Of a stretch of 64,000 nucleotides of DNA, positions 46,024-55,430 are shown piece by piece. The position numbers and the translations under genes were made by a program. Numbering within the stretch: the first letter of the stretch is position 1; each line of letters begins with the position of its first letter. The DNA comes from Oscillospiraceae bacterium (GTDB lineage: Bacteria; Bacillota; Clostridia; Oscillospirales; Ruminococcaceae). The stretch spans positions 1 to 64,000 of the forward strand of contig JAGHIE010000018.1 of NCBI GenBank assembly GCA_017887325.1. The letters are read 5' to 3'. The notes under the pieces were generated by a model, which saw nothing but the letters and a program-made list of their open reading frames with translations, had not been told where the DNA came from and did no database searches.

Positions 46024-46761
46024 TTATTTGTCTTCTTCAAGATATTTTTTAATAGAATATCGCTTTCTATTTTCAGTATCTTTTCCATATTGAATAGCTT
46101 GTTGTGGACATTCATTTATACAACGCATACACATATAACATTGACCTTCCCATACTGGTTTACCATTTTTCAATGAAATTGAAGATTTTGGACAATTGTT
46201 TACACATACACTACACCCACTACAAGCATCTGTAGTATAAAACGATTTAGTATTTCTAGCGACCTTATTAAAACCAAAATTTACTAATGATGACTTTATT
46301 CTAGCATGAGAACCTTCTTGAACATTATAAGTTTTTCTTTGTTCTTTAATTTCATTAGAAATTGATTGTAATTTTATTTTAGCATTTGTAAGTTTATTTT
46401 TTATTGTCTGCTCATCTTCAATATCATAACCAATAACATAATTATTTGGCATAACTATACTATAACTACTATCTAATGGATAAATTTTAGAAAAATGTTT
46501 CATAGCTAAACCAGCATCTTCTCCACAAGTACAAACTCCAAAAACAAATGCTTTATTTTTCATCAATTTTTTTGCAAACAAAGCCATAGGTTCAGGTATT
46601 CCCCATGCATAAATAGGAAAAACAAATCCTATCTGTTTTTCATTGTATATATTTGGTAATTGTTTTAAATCTATAATATCAAAAGCTTCATCGTTTATAA
46701 GCTGAGCTAAATATTTAGCAACCCATTTTGAATTTCCTGTTCCTGAAAAATAAAAAACCAT
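46024..46761 (-). CDS. EFR1-family flavodoxin/ferredoxin protein
   Basis: 245 residues: an N-terminal flavodoxin fold with the FMN loop FSGTGNSKW (5-13) and FVFPIYAWGIPEP, then two 4Fe-4S motifs (CSGCSVCVNNCP and CYMCMRCINECP) at about 185-230. It should shuttle low-potential electrons in the cytoplasm. Its partner is unknown. Monocistronic. Confidence 0.88.
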   Translation of the reverse strand: MVFYFSGTGNSKWVAKYLAQLINDEAFDIIDLKQLPNIYNEKQIGFVFPIYAWGIPEPMALFAKKLMKNKAFVFGVCTCGEDAGLAMKHFSKIYPLDSSYSIVMPNNYVIGYDIEDEQTIKNKLTNAKIKLQSISNEIKEQRKTYNVQEGSHARIKSSLVNFGFNKVARNTKSFYTTDACSGCSVCVNNCPKSSISLKNGKPVWEGQCYMCMRCINECPQQAIQYGKDTENRKRYSIKKYLEEDK

Positions 46762-46906
46762 AATTAATCCCCTACTGAATAAAATTTCTTATCACTGTTA
46801 AAATCTATTATGTTGTACACTTATTATAATAAAAAATATATAATTATTCAATAAAACACATATTTTATATTAAAACAACTTCATTTATTTAACTATTTAA
46901 ATATTT

Positions 46907-47701
46907 TCAACAACATCTCATTTTATATTTATTTGGTGTTATATTAAATTGTTTTTTAAAAGCTCTTATATAGCTATTTGAATCAGCAAAACCTGATTTT
47001 ATCGCTATTTGATTAATAGATAAATCTGACTTTGTCAAAAGTTGCTTTGAATAAGATAGTCTATTTAATATTAAATATTGCTTTGGGCTAAACCCAAAAG
47101 TATCTTTAAATAAATGTGATAAATAAAATTTGTCAATAAAAAATTTTTCAGATAACTGTGATATTTTTATATCACTTATAAAATTTTTATCTATGTATTC
47201 CTTTATATCATAAATAATAGATTTTTCTTTTGTATCTTGCTCAATTTTTATATCATTATTTCTAAATATTTGTGCCAATAAAGTTTTAAGATAGCTTAAA
47301 ATTATATCTTCGCTAAAATTATCTTGATTTTCAAACTCTTTGATAAATACTTTAAAAATCTCCTCACAATTAGTTATATTACCAAAACAATGTATAAAGT
47401 TTTCAGGTCTACTACAAAGCAATGATATTAATAACGGATTATCTATTAACTCATTTACTTTATTCCTATTAAAATTAACATAGTATCTGTCATATGAACC
47501 ACTAATAATCTTAAAAGAATGTTCTTCAAAACAGTTAATTAAAATTAATGTATTATTTTTAACATTGTATATTTTATCATTTATTGATAAATCTATATCT
47601 GCATTTTTTGCATATATTAATTCATAACCTAGATGAAAATGTCTTTCTTTATTATCCGTACCAGAAAGATATGCTGTTTCTGATATAATAAAATTTTGCA
47701 T
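46907..47701 (-). CDS. AraC-family transcriptional regulator
   Basis: 264 residues: an N-terminal cupin sensing domain (HFHLGYELIYAKNAD) and a C-terminal AraC helix-turn-helix pair (KISQLSEKFFIDKFYLSHLF and NQIAIKSGFADSNSYIRAFKK). It ends with TGA. It is divergent from the KDPG aldolase/KDG kinase genes and is the natural candidate to control them. Confidence 0.85.
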   Translation of the reverse strand: MQNFIISETAYLSGTDNKERHFHLGYELIYAKNADIDLSINDKIYNVKNNTLILINCFEEHSFKIISGSYDRYYVNFNRNKVNELIDNPLLISLLCSRPENFIHCFGNITNCEEIFKVFIKEFENQDNFSEDIILSYLKTLLAQIFRNNDIKIEQDTKEKSIIYDIKEYIDKNFISDIKISQLSEKFFIDKFYLSHLFKDTFGFSPKQYLILNRLSYSKQLLTKSDLSINQIAIKSGFADSNSYIRAFKKQFNITPNKYKMRCC

Positions 47702-47787
47702 AATATCTCCTTTAACAAAACAAATTTTGCATATTTTAAAACAATTAATAAATACAATTTTATTGTTATATATTGTATCATCTTATT

Positions 47788-47808
47788 AAAGTTAATAAAC
47801 TTTATAAT
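47788..47808 (+). promoter_or_regulatory. Promoter and candidate operator of the aldolase/kinase operon
   Basis: A perfect inverted repeat, aaagtt-aata-aacttt (47788-47803), runs into a TATAAT (47803-47808), 24 nt before the aldolase ATG. No good -35 is seen. The palindrome could be bound by the divergent AraC-type protein or by another uronate regulator. Confidence 0.35.
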
Positions 47809-47831
47809 ATGTTTTTAAAGGTGTGTTTTAA

Positions 47832-48446
47832 ATGTGCGAAATCATAAATAAAATAAATGAATATAAAGTAATTCCAGTTGTAACGGTAAAAGATATTGAT
47901 AAAACTTTACAACAAGCTAAAATATTATCCGAAAATGGTTTACCTATAATGGAAATCACCATGAGAACAGATATTTCTATGAATGCTCTAAAAGAAATTT
48001 CTAAAAAATATCCTGATATATTAATTGGAGCTGGAACTATTTTAACTATTGAGCAAGCAAAACAAGCAATAAAATACGGTGCTAAATTTCTTGTTAGTCC
48101 TGGTTTTAATAAAAAGTTAGTTAAATACTGTATCAAACACAATATTATAATTATTCCAGGTTGTGTAACTCCAACTGAAATAGAAATGGCTTTAAATTGC
48201 AATATTTCTGTTATAAAATTCTTTCCAGCAGAATTATCAGGTGGAGTTAATATGATAAAAGCGCTATCAGCTCCATATAATAATATTTCATTTATTCCAA
48301 CAGGTGGTATAAATTTATCTAATTTAAAAGATTATCTATCTATTAAAAAAGTATTAGCTTGTGGTGGAAGTTTTATGATTGATGATGATTTAGAAAAATC
48401 TAAAAAGATAATAAACGATACCCAAAAAATAATAAGTGAAATTTAA
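47832..48446 (+). CDS. kdgA: KDPG/KHG aldolase
   Basis: 204 residues, the usual length. Catalytic Glu41 in PIMEITMRT and the Schiff-base Lys129 in SVIKFFPAE are present, plus the phosphate-binding GGI and GGSF. It cleaves 2-keto-3-deoxy-6-phosphogluconate to pyruvate and glyceraldehyde-3-phosphate, the last step of uronate breakdown. The kinase that makes its substrate is encoded next downstream. Confidence 0.93.
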   Translation: MCEIINKINEYKVIPVVTVKDIDKTLQQAKILSENGLPIMEITMRTDISMNALKEISKKYPDILIGAGTILTIEQAKQAIKYGAKFLVSPGFNKKLVKYCIKHNIIIIPGCVTPTEIEMALNCNISVIKFFPAELSGGVNMIKALSAPYNNISFIPTGGINLSNLKDYLSIKKVLACGGSFMIDDDLEKSKKIINDTQKIISEI

Positions 48447-48466
48447 TTTTAGAAAGCGTGAAAAAA

Positions 48467-49489
48467 ATGTGCAAGGTTTTAACTTTTGGAGAATTATTAA
48501 TGAGATTAACTCCATGTGATTTTAATAGATTTACTCAAAGCAACTTACTTAAAACTAATTTTGGTGGTGCTGAAGCCAATGTTGCTGTCTTACTATCATC
48601 TTTAAATATTCCATCAAAATTCATAACAAAATTACCAAATAACGATATATCAAAAAGTGCCATAGAATTTTTAAGGCAACACAATGTAGATACATCTGAA
48701 ATAGTTTTTGGTGGTGACAGATTAGGTTTATATTTTTTAGAACAAGGAATTGGATACAGACCTTCAAAAGTAATTTATGACAGACAATATTCTTCATTTT
48801 CAATGTCATCTTTTTCTGATTATGATTGGGAAAAAATATTTAAAGATGTATCCTGGTTTCATATTTCAGGAATTACACTAGCTCTAAATGATAATTTATT
48901 TAATATTTGTTTAGAAGCTTTGAAAATTGCTAAATCCAAAAATATAAAAGTAAGTTTTGATATTAATTACAGAAAATCTTTATGGAGTAAAGAAAAAGCC
49001 AAAGAAACAATATTAAAAATTATCAAATATGTTGATATTTGTATTGGAAATGAAGAACATCTACAAATGATTTTTGATACACATGATTTAGATAGAGATA
49101 AACATAATGAACTAACTCATTGTGGATATTTGCAATTATGCAAACAAATAGATGCTATACACAAATTTGAAAAAATATTTATAACAATGCGAAGAACTGT
49201 ATCTTCTAATCATAATAAATTTAGCTCCATGTGTTATACAGAAAATAATCATTATTTTTCTAGGTGGTATGATATTACTGATATTTTAGACAGAGTTGGT
49301 AGTGGTGACAGTTTTTCAGCAGGTGTAATATATAGTATAATTTCTAAGTATGACATAAAAGATATTTTAGAATTTGCATCATCTGCTTGTGTATTAAAAC
49401 ACTCTGTGAATGGAGATATTTGTGATATAAGAAAAGAAGAAATAGAAGACTTGGCGTTTGGTCAAATGAATGGTAGAATTGAAAGATAA
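48467..49489 (+). CDS. kdgK: 2-keto-3-deoxygluconate kinase (PfkB family)
   Basis: 340 residues from the ATG at 48467; a GTG at 48458 would add three but lies only 1 nt after the AGAAAG. PfkB motifs are NFGGAEANVAV near the N-terminus and DRVGSGDSFSAG near the C-terminus, the latter carrying the catalytic Asp. It phosphorylates KDG from mannonate dehydratase to KDPG, the substrate of the aldolase encoded just upstream. Ends at a strong terminator. Confidence 0.9.
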   Translation: MCKVLTFGELLMRLTPCDFNRFTQSNLLKTNFGGAEANVAVLLSSLNIPSKFITKLPNNDISKSAIEFLRQHNVDTSEIVFGGDRLGLYFLEQGIGYRPSKVIYDRQYSSFSMSSFSDYDWEKIFKDVSWFHISGITLALNDNLFNICLEALKIAKSKNIKVSFDINYRKSLWSKEKAKETILKIIKYVDICIGNEEHLQMIFDTHDLDRDKHNELTHCGYLQLCKQIDAIHKFEKIFITMRRTVSSNHNKFSSMCYTENNHYFSRWYDITDILDRVGSGDSFSAGVIYSIISKYDIKDILEFASSACVLKHSVNGDICDIRKEEIEDLAFGQMNGRIER

Positions 49490-49500
49490 ATTTAAATAAA

Positions 49501-49531
49501 AATCACTATAAGATAATTTCTTATAGTGATT
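49501..49531. terminator. Bidirectional terminator
   Basis: aatcactataag (49501-49512) pairs with cttatagtgatt (49520-49531), 12 bp, followed by T8 on the plus strand. It separates the kdgAK operon from the convergent uronate operon. Confidence 0.85.
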
Positions 49532-49544
49532 TTTTTTTGTCAAT

Positions 49545-50717
49545 TTACCATCTAACTTGCCATCTTTGATTATAATTATCAGATATTTTTTCTTCTGATT
49601 TAAGTTTATTATCTAGTTTTTCTTTTTCACACAACTCTTTTAAATGGTTTTCAAACTCTTTTTGATTTAATGGAATATCTACCCAACTGTCAGTCCAAGA
49701 AGATAAATATGTAGCATTTGAAATCATCAAACTATTAATTCCTTCAAAACCATTTGCTATTAGTGGTTCATTATTTAAAATTGCATTGGCAAAATTTCTA
49801 ATTATAACTTGATGTCCATCCATAGACTTATATGAATATTCTTCTATTTCTACTTTTGGTTCGTAAAAACCATTTTCTTCTGTGAAACAAATTTCTCTCT
49901 CAGCTTTAGGAAGTTTATACCATTTTAACTTTCCTTCTTCTAAAACAATCTTTCCTAGATCTCCACAAATTTCTAATCTATTTGTTCCAGGACATTCTCC
50001 AGTTGATGTTATAAATGTTGCTGTTGCACCATTTTCATACTCTGCATATATTGTCGCATCATCTTCTACTGATATATTATGATATTTTCCGCTTGTACAA
50101 AAACCTCTAACTCTTTTAGGCACTCCAAATATCCATTGTAACAAATCTAGGTTATGAGGTGCTTGATTTAACAAAACACCCCCACCTTCACCATTCCAAG
50201 TAGCTCTCCATTCGCCAGAATTATAATAAGCTTGTGTTCTATACCAATTTGTTATTATCCAAACTAATCTTTTAGGAATTCCCAATTTTCCGCTTTTTAC
50301 AATTTCTCTAGCCTTTATAAATAAAGGGTCTGTTCGTTGATTAAACATAATTGCAAAAACTTTACCACTCTTTTTTGCTTCTTTATTCATTTTTTCAACT
50401 ATACTTGTATAAACTCCAGCAGGTTTTTCTATTAAAACATTTTGTGAATGTTTAAAACCCTCTATGGCAATTATTGGGTGCAAGTAATGAGGAGTTGATA
50501 CTATTATGGCATCAGTTAAACCACTTTTTAATAAATCTTCATACTTTTTAAAAACAGGTATATTAGGATATTTTTCTTTTAACAAATTTATTTTTTCATC
50601 GTTTATATCGCATAACGCTGTTAACTGCATATTTTCTACAGCACCACTTGCAATAAAATTAACATGGGCTGACCCTATATTTCCTATACCTATAACTCCT
50701 ACTCTAACTTTTTCCAT
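49545..50717 (-). CDS. Gfo/Idh/MocA-family oxidoreductase, last gene of the uronate operon
   Basis: 390 residues from the ATG at 50717 (an in-frame GTG at 50726 would add three). Rossmann loop GVIGIGNIG, conserved EKPAGVYT, and GEWRATWNGEGGGVLLNQ in the substrate domain. It is a clear paralogue of the gene directly upstream, with the same length and shared blocks. A sugar or inositol-type substrate, NAD(P)-linked, is expected. Confidence 0.87.
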   Translation of the reverse strand: MEKVRVGVIGIGNIGSAHVNFIASGAVENMQLTALCDINDEKINLLKEKYPNIPVFKKYEDLLKSGLTDAIIVSTPHYLHPIIAIEGFKHSQNVLIEKPAGVYTSIVEKMNKEAKKSGKVFAIMFNQRTDPLFIKAREIVKSGKLGIPKRLVWIITNWYRTQAYYNSGEWRATWNGEGGGVLLNQAPHNLDLLQWIFGVPKRVRGFCTSGKYHNISVEDDATIYAEYENGATATFITSTGECPGTNRLEICGDLGKIVLEEGKLKWYKLPKAEREICFTEENGFYEPKVEIEEYSYKSMDGHQVIIRNFANAILNNEPLIANGFEGINSLMISNATYLSSWTDSWVDIPLNQKEFENHLKELCEKEKLDNKLKSEEKISDNYNQRWQVRW

Positions 50718-50741
50718 ATTTAACACTCTCTTTTTATAATT

Positions 50742-51914
50742 TTATTTAGTTTGTGTGCCATATGTTCCTTTTGTATCTGAAAAAATGGTATTTACATTTT
50801 CTTTTCTTTTTGATGTTTTAACTCGTTTCATTAATTCTTCATAAAATAACTCATCATCGAATGGAATTTCCACTTCTTTATCAAGCCAAGCTGACAAATG
50901 CATTGCATTTGAGATTGTTAAACCATTAATTCCTTCAACACCTTGTGCAACAAGTGGTTCATCTCTTAAAATTGCACCTGCAAAAGCATTTAAAACACCA
51001 CAATGTTGTTCTGATTTTCCATCAGTTTCAACATCTATTTTTGTAATTTCTGGAGCACAGAATGGAATTTTATTTGTTTTGCTAAATTCAGGTTCACTAA
51101 CACTTAATTCCCACAAAGTTAATTTTCCATTTTCTGCAACAAGTTTTGCTTTTTCCATTGTAATTTCAAAACGATTTGTTCCTGGAACATCTCCTGTTGT
51201 TGTAACAAAAGTACCTGTAGCACCATTATCGTATTCTACATATGTTGTAACATCATCTTCTACTTCTATATCATGCCATTTTCCAAAATGCATTTTAGTT
51301 AAAACTTTTTTAGGCATTCCACAAATCCATTGCCATAAATCAAGATTATGAGGACATTGATTTAATAAAACGCCTCCTCCTTCACCACTCCAAGTAGCTC
51401 TCCATTCTCCAGAATTATAGTATGCTTGTGGTCGATACCAATCTGTAATAATCCAGTTTGTTCTTTTTATTTTACCATATTTTCCACTTTGTACAAGTTC
51501 TTTCATTTTCCTATAAATACAATCTGTTCTTTGGTTAAACATAAGACCAAATTTTACATTTGCTTTCATAGCTTCTTCGTTCATTTCTTTTACTTGTTTT
51601 GTATAAACACCAGCAGGTTTTTCACTCATTACATGTAAATTTCTTTTAAATGCTTCTATTGCATATACTGTGTGAAAATAGTGAGGTGTAGCTATTAAAA
51701 CTGCGTCTATTAAACCACTATCAAGCAATTCTTCTGCTGAAGAAAATTTTACTACACTACTATCCAAATTTTCTTCAGCCCATTTTAATCTATCTGGATT
51801 AATATCTGCAACTGCTGTAACTTCTATTTCTGGACATTTACCTTCTTTTATATTCATAGCATGGCCAGAACCCATTCCACCAATACCTATTATACCTAAT
51901 CTAACCTTTTTCAT
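50742..51914 (-). CDS. Gfo/Idh/MocA-family oxidoreductase (tandem paralogue)
   Basis: 390 residues with GIIGIGGMG at the Rossmann fold, SEKPAGVYTKQ and GEWRATWSGEGGGVLLNQCPHNLD. It shares long blocks with the following gene, pointing to tandem duplication and divergence. It lies 15 nt after an epimerase-like gene. Oxidation at C3 or epimerisation of a sugar taken up with uronates is plausible but unproven. Confidence 0.87.
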   Translation of the reverse strand: MKKVRLGIIGIGGMGSGHAMNIKEGKCPEIEVTAVADINPDRLKWAEENLDSSVVKFSSAEELLDSGLIDAVLIATPHYFHTVYAIEAFKRNLHVMSEKPAGVYTKQVKEMNEEAMKANVKFGLMFNQRTDCIYRKMKELVQSGKYGKIKRTNWIITDWYRPQAYYNSGEWRATWSGEGGGVLLNQCPHNLDLWQWICGMPKKVLTKMHFGKWHDIEVEDDVTTYVEYDNGATGTFVTTTGDVPGTNRFEITMEKAKLVAENGKLTLWELSVSEPEFSKTNKIPFCAPEITKIDVETDGKSEQHCGVLNAFAGAILRDEPLVAQGVEGINGLTISNAMHLSAWLDKEVEIPFDDELFYEELMKRVKTSKRKENVNTIFSDTKGTYGTQTK

Positions 51915-51929
51915 TTTAACCTACCCCCT

Positions 51930-52691
51930 TTATTTAAAGCCTTGTGCAGTTAAATATTCATAACTTTTTTTCAAACAATCAAATGGGTTTTCTCCATAAC
52001 AATCATCTTGCTCTACTAACATATATTTTGTTCCAGCTTTTTCTGCTTCTTTAAATACAGCATCAAAATTTATGTTTCCATATCCAACTGGTGCCATTTG
52101 TTGCTTTTTATCAACAATTGCCATATCTTTTAAATGTATACAAGGCACTCTACCACTTAATTTTTTAATCCACAATGCTGGGTCTGCACCACCATATTGT
52201 ACCCAAAAAGTATCTAATGTAAATCCTAAATTATTTTTTTCAAAAACTTTAGCTAAGTTTTCAATAAACAACTCACCATTAGGCATTTTCATAAACTCCA
52301 TATGATGATTATGATACATTAGCATTTTTCCTTGTTGTGCAATTGTTTGTGATGCTGGTAAATAGTCTTTTACAAATTTATCATAATCTGATAAATTGTT
52401 AAAATCTCCTGGCATACAACCTATTCCTATATAATCACAACCAAAAATATTATGTTCATCAATAACTTTTTGAGTTTGTGTTTTTATTCGCTCAATATTG
52501 TAGTGAGTGATAACACATTTCAAACCATTTTGTTTAAGTTGTTCATCTAACCACTCTGCTTCATAATCACAAACACCTGATATTTGAACATTTTTATAAC
52601 CTATATCTGCAACTTTTTTTAAACTTTCTGCAAAATCTTCTTTGGTTTTACAGTAATCTCTAAGTGTGAAAAATTGTGCACCTATTTCCAT
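51930..52691 (-). CDS. Sugar phosphate isomerase/epimerase (xylose-isomerase-like TIM barrel)
   Basis: 253 residues with the AP-endonuclease-2 barrel signatures: MYHNHHMEF, TLDTFWVQYGGAD, CIHLKDMA and MLVEQDD, which supply the metal-binding Glu/His/Asp. It may isomerise or epimerise a sugar, or eliminate from a 3-keto-glycoside. RBS AGGAGGG. Encoded between a second family member and two Gfo/Idh dehydrogenases. Confidence 0.82.
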   Translation of the reverse strand: MEIGAQFFTLRDYCKTKEDFAESLKKVADIGYKNVQISGVCDYEAEWLDEQLKQNGLKCVITHYNIERIKTQTQKVIDEHNIFGCDYIGIGCMPGDFNNLSDYDKFVKDYLPASQTIAQQGKMLMYHNHHMEFMKMPNGELFIENLAKVFEKNNLGFTLDTFWVQYGGADPALWIKKLSGRVPCIHLKDMAIVDKKQQMAPVGYGNINFDAVFKEAEKAGTKYMLVEQDDCYGENPFDCLKKSYEYLTAQGFK

Positions 52692-52701
52692 ACTAACCCT
52701 C

Positions 52702-53529
52702 CTACAATAGTTTTTTCAAAGCATTTGTTGCAACATTGAATGCTTCTTTATTACTACTATATTTGTACTCATCTATTTGAGTTTTTTCTCCCTCTTTTTC
52801 TAAAGAACTTAAACCTTCAAAAACTGCTAAATGTGGCTCAATTGTTAAAACTTCACCCTTATAATTTTTTATCAAATATGGTATATTTCCAATACCTTCT
52901 CCAGCTGGAACTATTATACCGTCTTCTCTTACATCTTTTATATGCATATACTCAACATAATCTTTTAATAAATCCCATGCTTTTATTGTATCTTCCTTAC
53001 ATTGTACAAAGTTTGCAGGGTCAAAAACAGCTTTAATATCTGGAAAAATTTTATGTATTTCTAAACATCTTTTAGCTGTATCTCCGTATATTCCTTTTTC
53101 ATTTTCATGACACAAAACAATATCTTTTTCTTTAGCTTCTTCTAAAAACAAAGATAATCTTTTAAAAACTTCATCTTTATACATTTCGGCGTCTTTATCA
53201 TTTGGAATAAAAAAACTAAACATACGCATATATTTTGTATCTAAAATTTTAGCAATTTCTAGAGTGTGACAAAATTTTTCAAAGTGGCTTTTAAAATCAT
53301 CTTCTATATTCATTTTGCCACAAGGAGAACCAATAGACCATACCTTTATTTTTGCATTATCTAATTTTTGTTTAACCTCTTTTGCTTTTTCAATAGAAAT
53401 ATCAGAAATATTTTGTCCGTCAACTCCTCTTATTTCTAAATACTCTATTCCATTTTCTTTCATTGCAATAATTTGCTCGTCAATGTTTTGACTAGCTTCA
53501 TCTGCAAATGCTGATAATTTAAATGACAT
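52702..53529 (-). CDS. Sugar phosphate isomerase/epimerase (second TIM-barrel paralogue)
   Basis: 275 residues from the ATG at 53529 (GAGGTGAG upstream; a GTG at 53538 would add three). Motifs YLEIRGVDGQNI, VLCHENEKGIYGD, AVFDPANFVQ, YMHIKDV and LTIEPHL mark the same metal-dependent barrel as its neighbour, with only distant identity. The substrate is unknown; location in a uronate operon suggests a hexuronate or glycoside. Confidence 0.82.
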   Translation of the reverse strand: MSFKLSAFADEASQNIDEQIIAMKENGIEYLEIRGVDGQNISDISIEKAKEVKQKLDNAKIKVWSIGSPCGKMNIEDDFKSHFEKFCHTLEIAKILDTKYMRMFSFFIPNDKDAEMYKDEVFKRLSLFLEEAKEKDIVLCHENEKGIYGDTAKRCLEIHKIFPDIKAVFDPANFVQCKEDTIKAWDLLKDYVEYMHIKDVREDGIIVPAGEGIGNIPYLIKNYKGEVLTIEPHLAVFEGLSSLEKEGEKTQIDEYKYSSNKEAFNVATNALKKLL

Positions 53530-53540
53530 TTTACTCACCT

Positions 53541-54365
53541 CTACACACCTGAATAAGCAGAAAAGCCACCATCTATTGGAACTATAACTCCTGTTACAAA
53601 ACTTGATTTATTTTCATCTATTAACCACTCTAATGTGCCACATAATTCTTCAGGTTTTCCAAATCTGTTCATTGGTGTTGCTTTTAAAATCTTGTTACTT
53701 CTTTCAGTTGGATTTCCGTTTTCATCAAATAATAAATTTCTATTTTGGTTTGTAACAAAAAATCCAGGAGCTATTGCATTTACTCTTATATTTTCACCTG
53801 CAAAATGAACTGCCAACCATTGAGTAAAGTTTGATACCCCTGCTTTTGCACTACTATATGCAGGTATTTTTGTAAGTGGTGTGAAAGCATTCATTGAAGA
53901 AATATTTATAATACTACAACCATTTTTACCTATCATATCTTTTGCAAATACTTGTGTAGGTAGTAATGTACCCATTAAATTTAAGCTAAACACAAAATCA
54001 AAACCTTCTTTTTCTAAATTAAAAAATGTTTTGATGTCATCTCTATCTTCATCACCTTGCTCAAAAGTTTCCTTTTGTGTTGTTGCTTTTGGATTATTTC
54101 CACCAGCTCCATTTATTAAAATACTACATTTTCCAAAATCTTTTAGAATTTGAGAATGTACTTTTTCTAAACATTCTTTATCTAATACATTTGTTTGATA
54201 ACTTTTTGCAATTCCACCGTTATCACAAATTTCATTTTCTACTACATCTAATGCTTCTTTATTTAAATCTAATAAAGCTATCTTATATCCTTGTTTTGCA
54301 AGAAATTTTGCAAAACATGAGCACAACACTCCACCTGCTCCTGTTATTACTACTGTCTTTTCCAT
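53541..54365 (-). CDS. uxuB: SDR-family D-mannonate oxidoreductase (fructuronate reductase)
   Basis: 274 residues, a classical SDR: GAGGVLC cofactor loop (9-15), NGAGG, and catalytic Ser157, Tyr170 and Lys174 in YSSAK. Its place right after mannonate dehydratase fits the SDR-type fructuronate reductase (YjmF-like) of Firmicutes, which reduces fructuronate to mannonate. It is not homologous to the longer E. coli UxuB, so the symbol denotes function only. Confidence 0.82.
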   Translation of the reverse strand: MEKTVVITGAGGVLCSCFAKFLAKQGYKIALLDLNKEALDVVENEICDNGGIAKSYQTNVLDKECLEKVHSQILKDFGKCSILINGAGGNNPKATTQKETFEQGDEDRDDIKTFFNLEKEGFDFVFSLNLMGTLLPTQVFAKDMIGKNGCSIINISSMNAFTPLTKIPAYSSAKAGVSNFTQWLAVHFAGENIRVNAIAPGFFVTNQNRNLLFDENGNPTERSNKILKATPMNRFGKPEELCGTLEWLIDENKSSFVTGVIVPIDGGFSAYSGV

Positions 54366-54380
54366 TATAATATACCTCTA

Positions 54381-55418
54381 TTACTTATTTTTTTCTACAG
54401 CTTCAAACAAACCTAATAGATAAGTTGCACCTAATGCTCTATCATATAAGCCATAACCGTATTTTCCTTTTTCTCCCCAAATCATTCGCCCATGGTCTGG
54501 TCTAACATATCCGTCAAAACCATTATCTACCAAAGATTTTACTATATTAAACATATCTAAAGAGCCACATTCTGTTGGGTGTGCTACTTCTTCAAAACAT
54601 CTATCTGATGTTATAAGTATATTTCTTAAATGTGCAAAATGTATTCTTTTAGCAAACTTTTTAGCCATTCTAGGCAAATCATTGTCTTTTGATGCACCCA
54701 ATGAACCTGTACAAAATGTCAAACCATTTGCTTTGCTATCTACAATATTTAAAAATCTTTCTAAGTTTTCTTCACAAGTTATAATTCGTGGCAAACCAAA
54801 AATACCCCAAGGTGGATCATCTGGATGTATAGCCATATTAACTCCACATTCTTCTGCTACTGGAATAACTTTTTTCAAAAATTTTTCTAAATTTTTCCAT
54901 AGCCTTTCTGAGCCTAATTCTTTGTACCTTAACAATAAATCTTTTAATTCTTCTTTTGTATAACTTTCGTCCCAACCTGGTAAAGATAACTCACTTTCTA
55001 GTGGATTTAATGATAACACAGTTTTATCATCATAAGCTAAAGCATTTGCTCCGTCTGGTTGCATATGTTCTAGTTCACTTCTCAACCAATCAAATACTGG
55101 CATAAAGTTATAACAAATACATTTGACTCCTGCTTTAGATAATCTTTTTATATTTTCACAATAATTATCTATTAATATATCAGCTTTTTCTCCACCGAGT
55201 TTTATTTCTTCATGCACTGGAACACTTTCTACAACTTCAAATTCTAATCCATTTTCATAGGCTTGTTTTTTTATTTTATCAATACTTTCTTCGCTCCGCA
55301 CTTCACCAGCTTTTACATCATAAACTGCTGATACTATTCCTGTCATTTTGGGTATTTGACGAATTTTATCCAAAGTTACTGGATCATTTTCACCATACCA
55401 ACGAAAAGTCATTTTCAC
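54381..55418 (-). CDS. uxuA: Mannonate dehydratase
   Basis: About 345 residues. I prefer the GTG at 55418 (MKMTFRWYG, AGGAG 9 nt before), which matches the usual N-terminus; an ATG at 55427 touches the RBS. Metal-site motifs MAIHPDDPPW, FCTGSLGAS, HLRN and VRPDHGRMIWGE are intact. It dehydrates D-mannonate to 2-keto-3-deoxygluconate for KdgK. Confidence 0.93.
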   Translation of the reverse strand: MKMTFRWYGENDPVTLDKIRQIPKMTGIVSAVYDVKAGEVRSEESIDKIKKQAYENGLEFEVVESVPVHEEIKLGGEKADILIDNYCENIKRLSKAGVKCICYNFMPVFDWLRSELEHMQPDGANALAYDDKTVLSLNPLESELSLPGWDESYTKEELKDLLLRYKELGSERLWKNLEKFLKKVIPVAEECGVNMAIHPDDPPWGIFGLPRIITCEENLERFLNIVDSKANGLTFCTGSLGASKDNDLPRMAKKFAKRIHFAHLRNILITSDRCFEEVAHPTECGSLDMFNIVKSLVDNGFDGYVRPDHGRMIWGEKGKYGYGLYDRALGATYLLGLFEAVEKNK

Positions 55419-55430
55419 AAAATTCATCTC

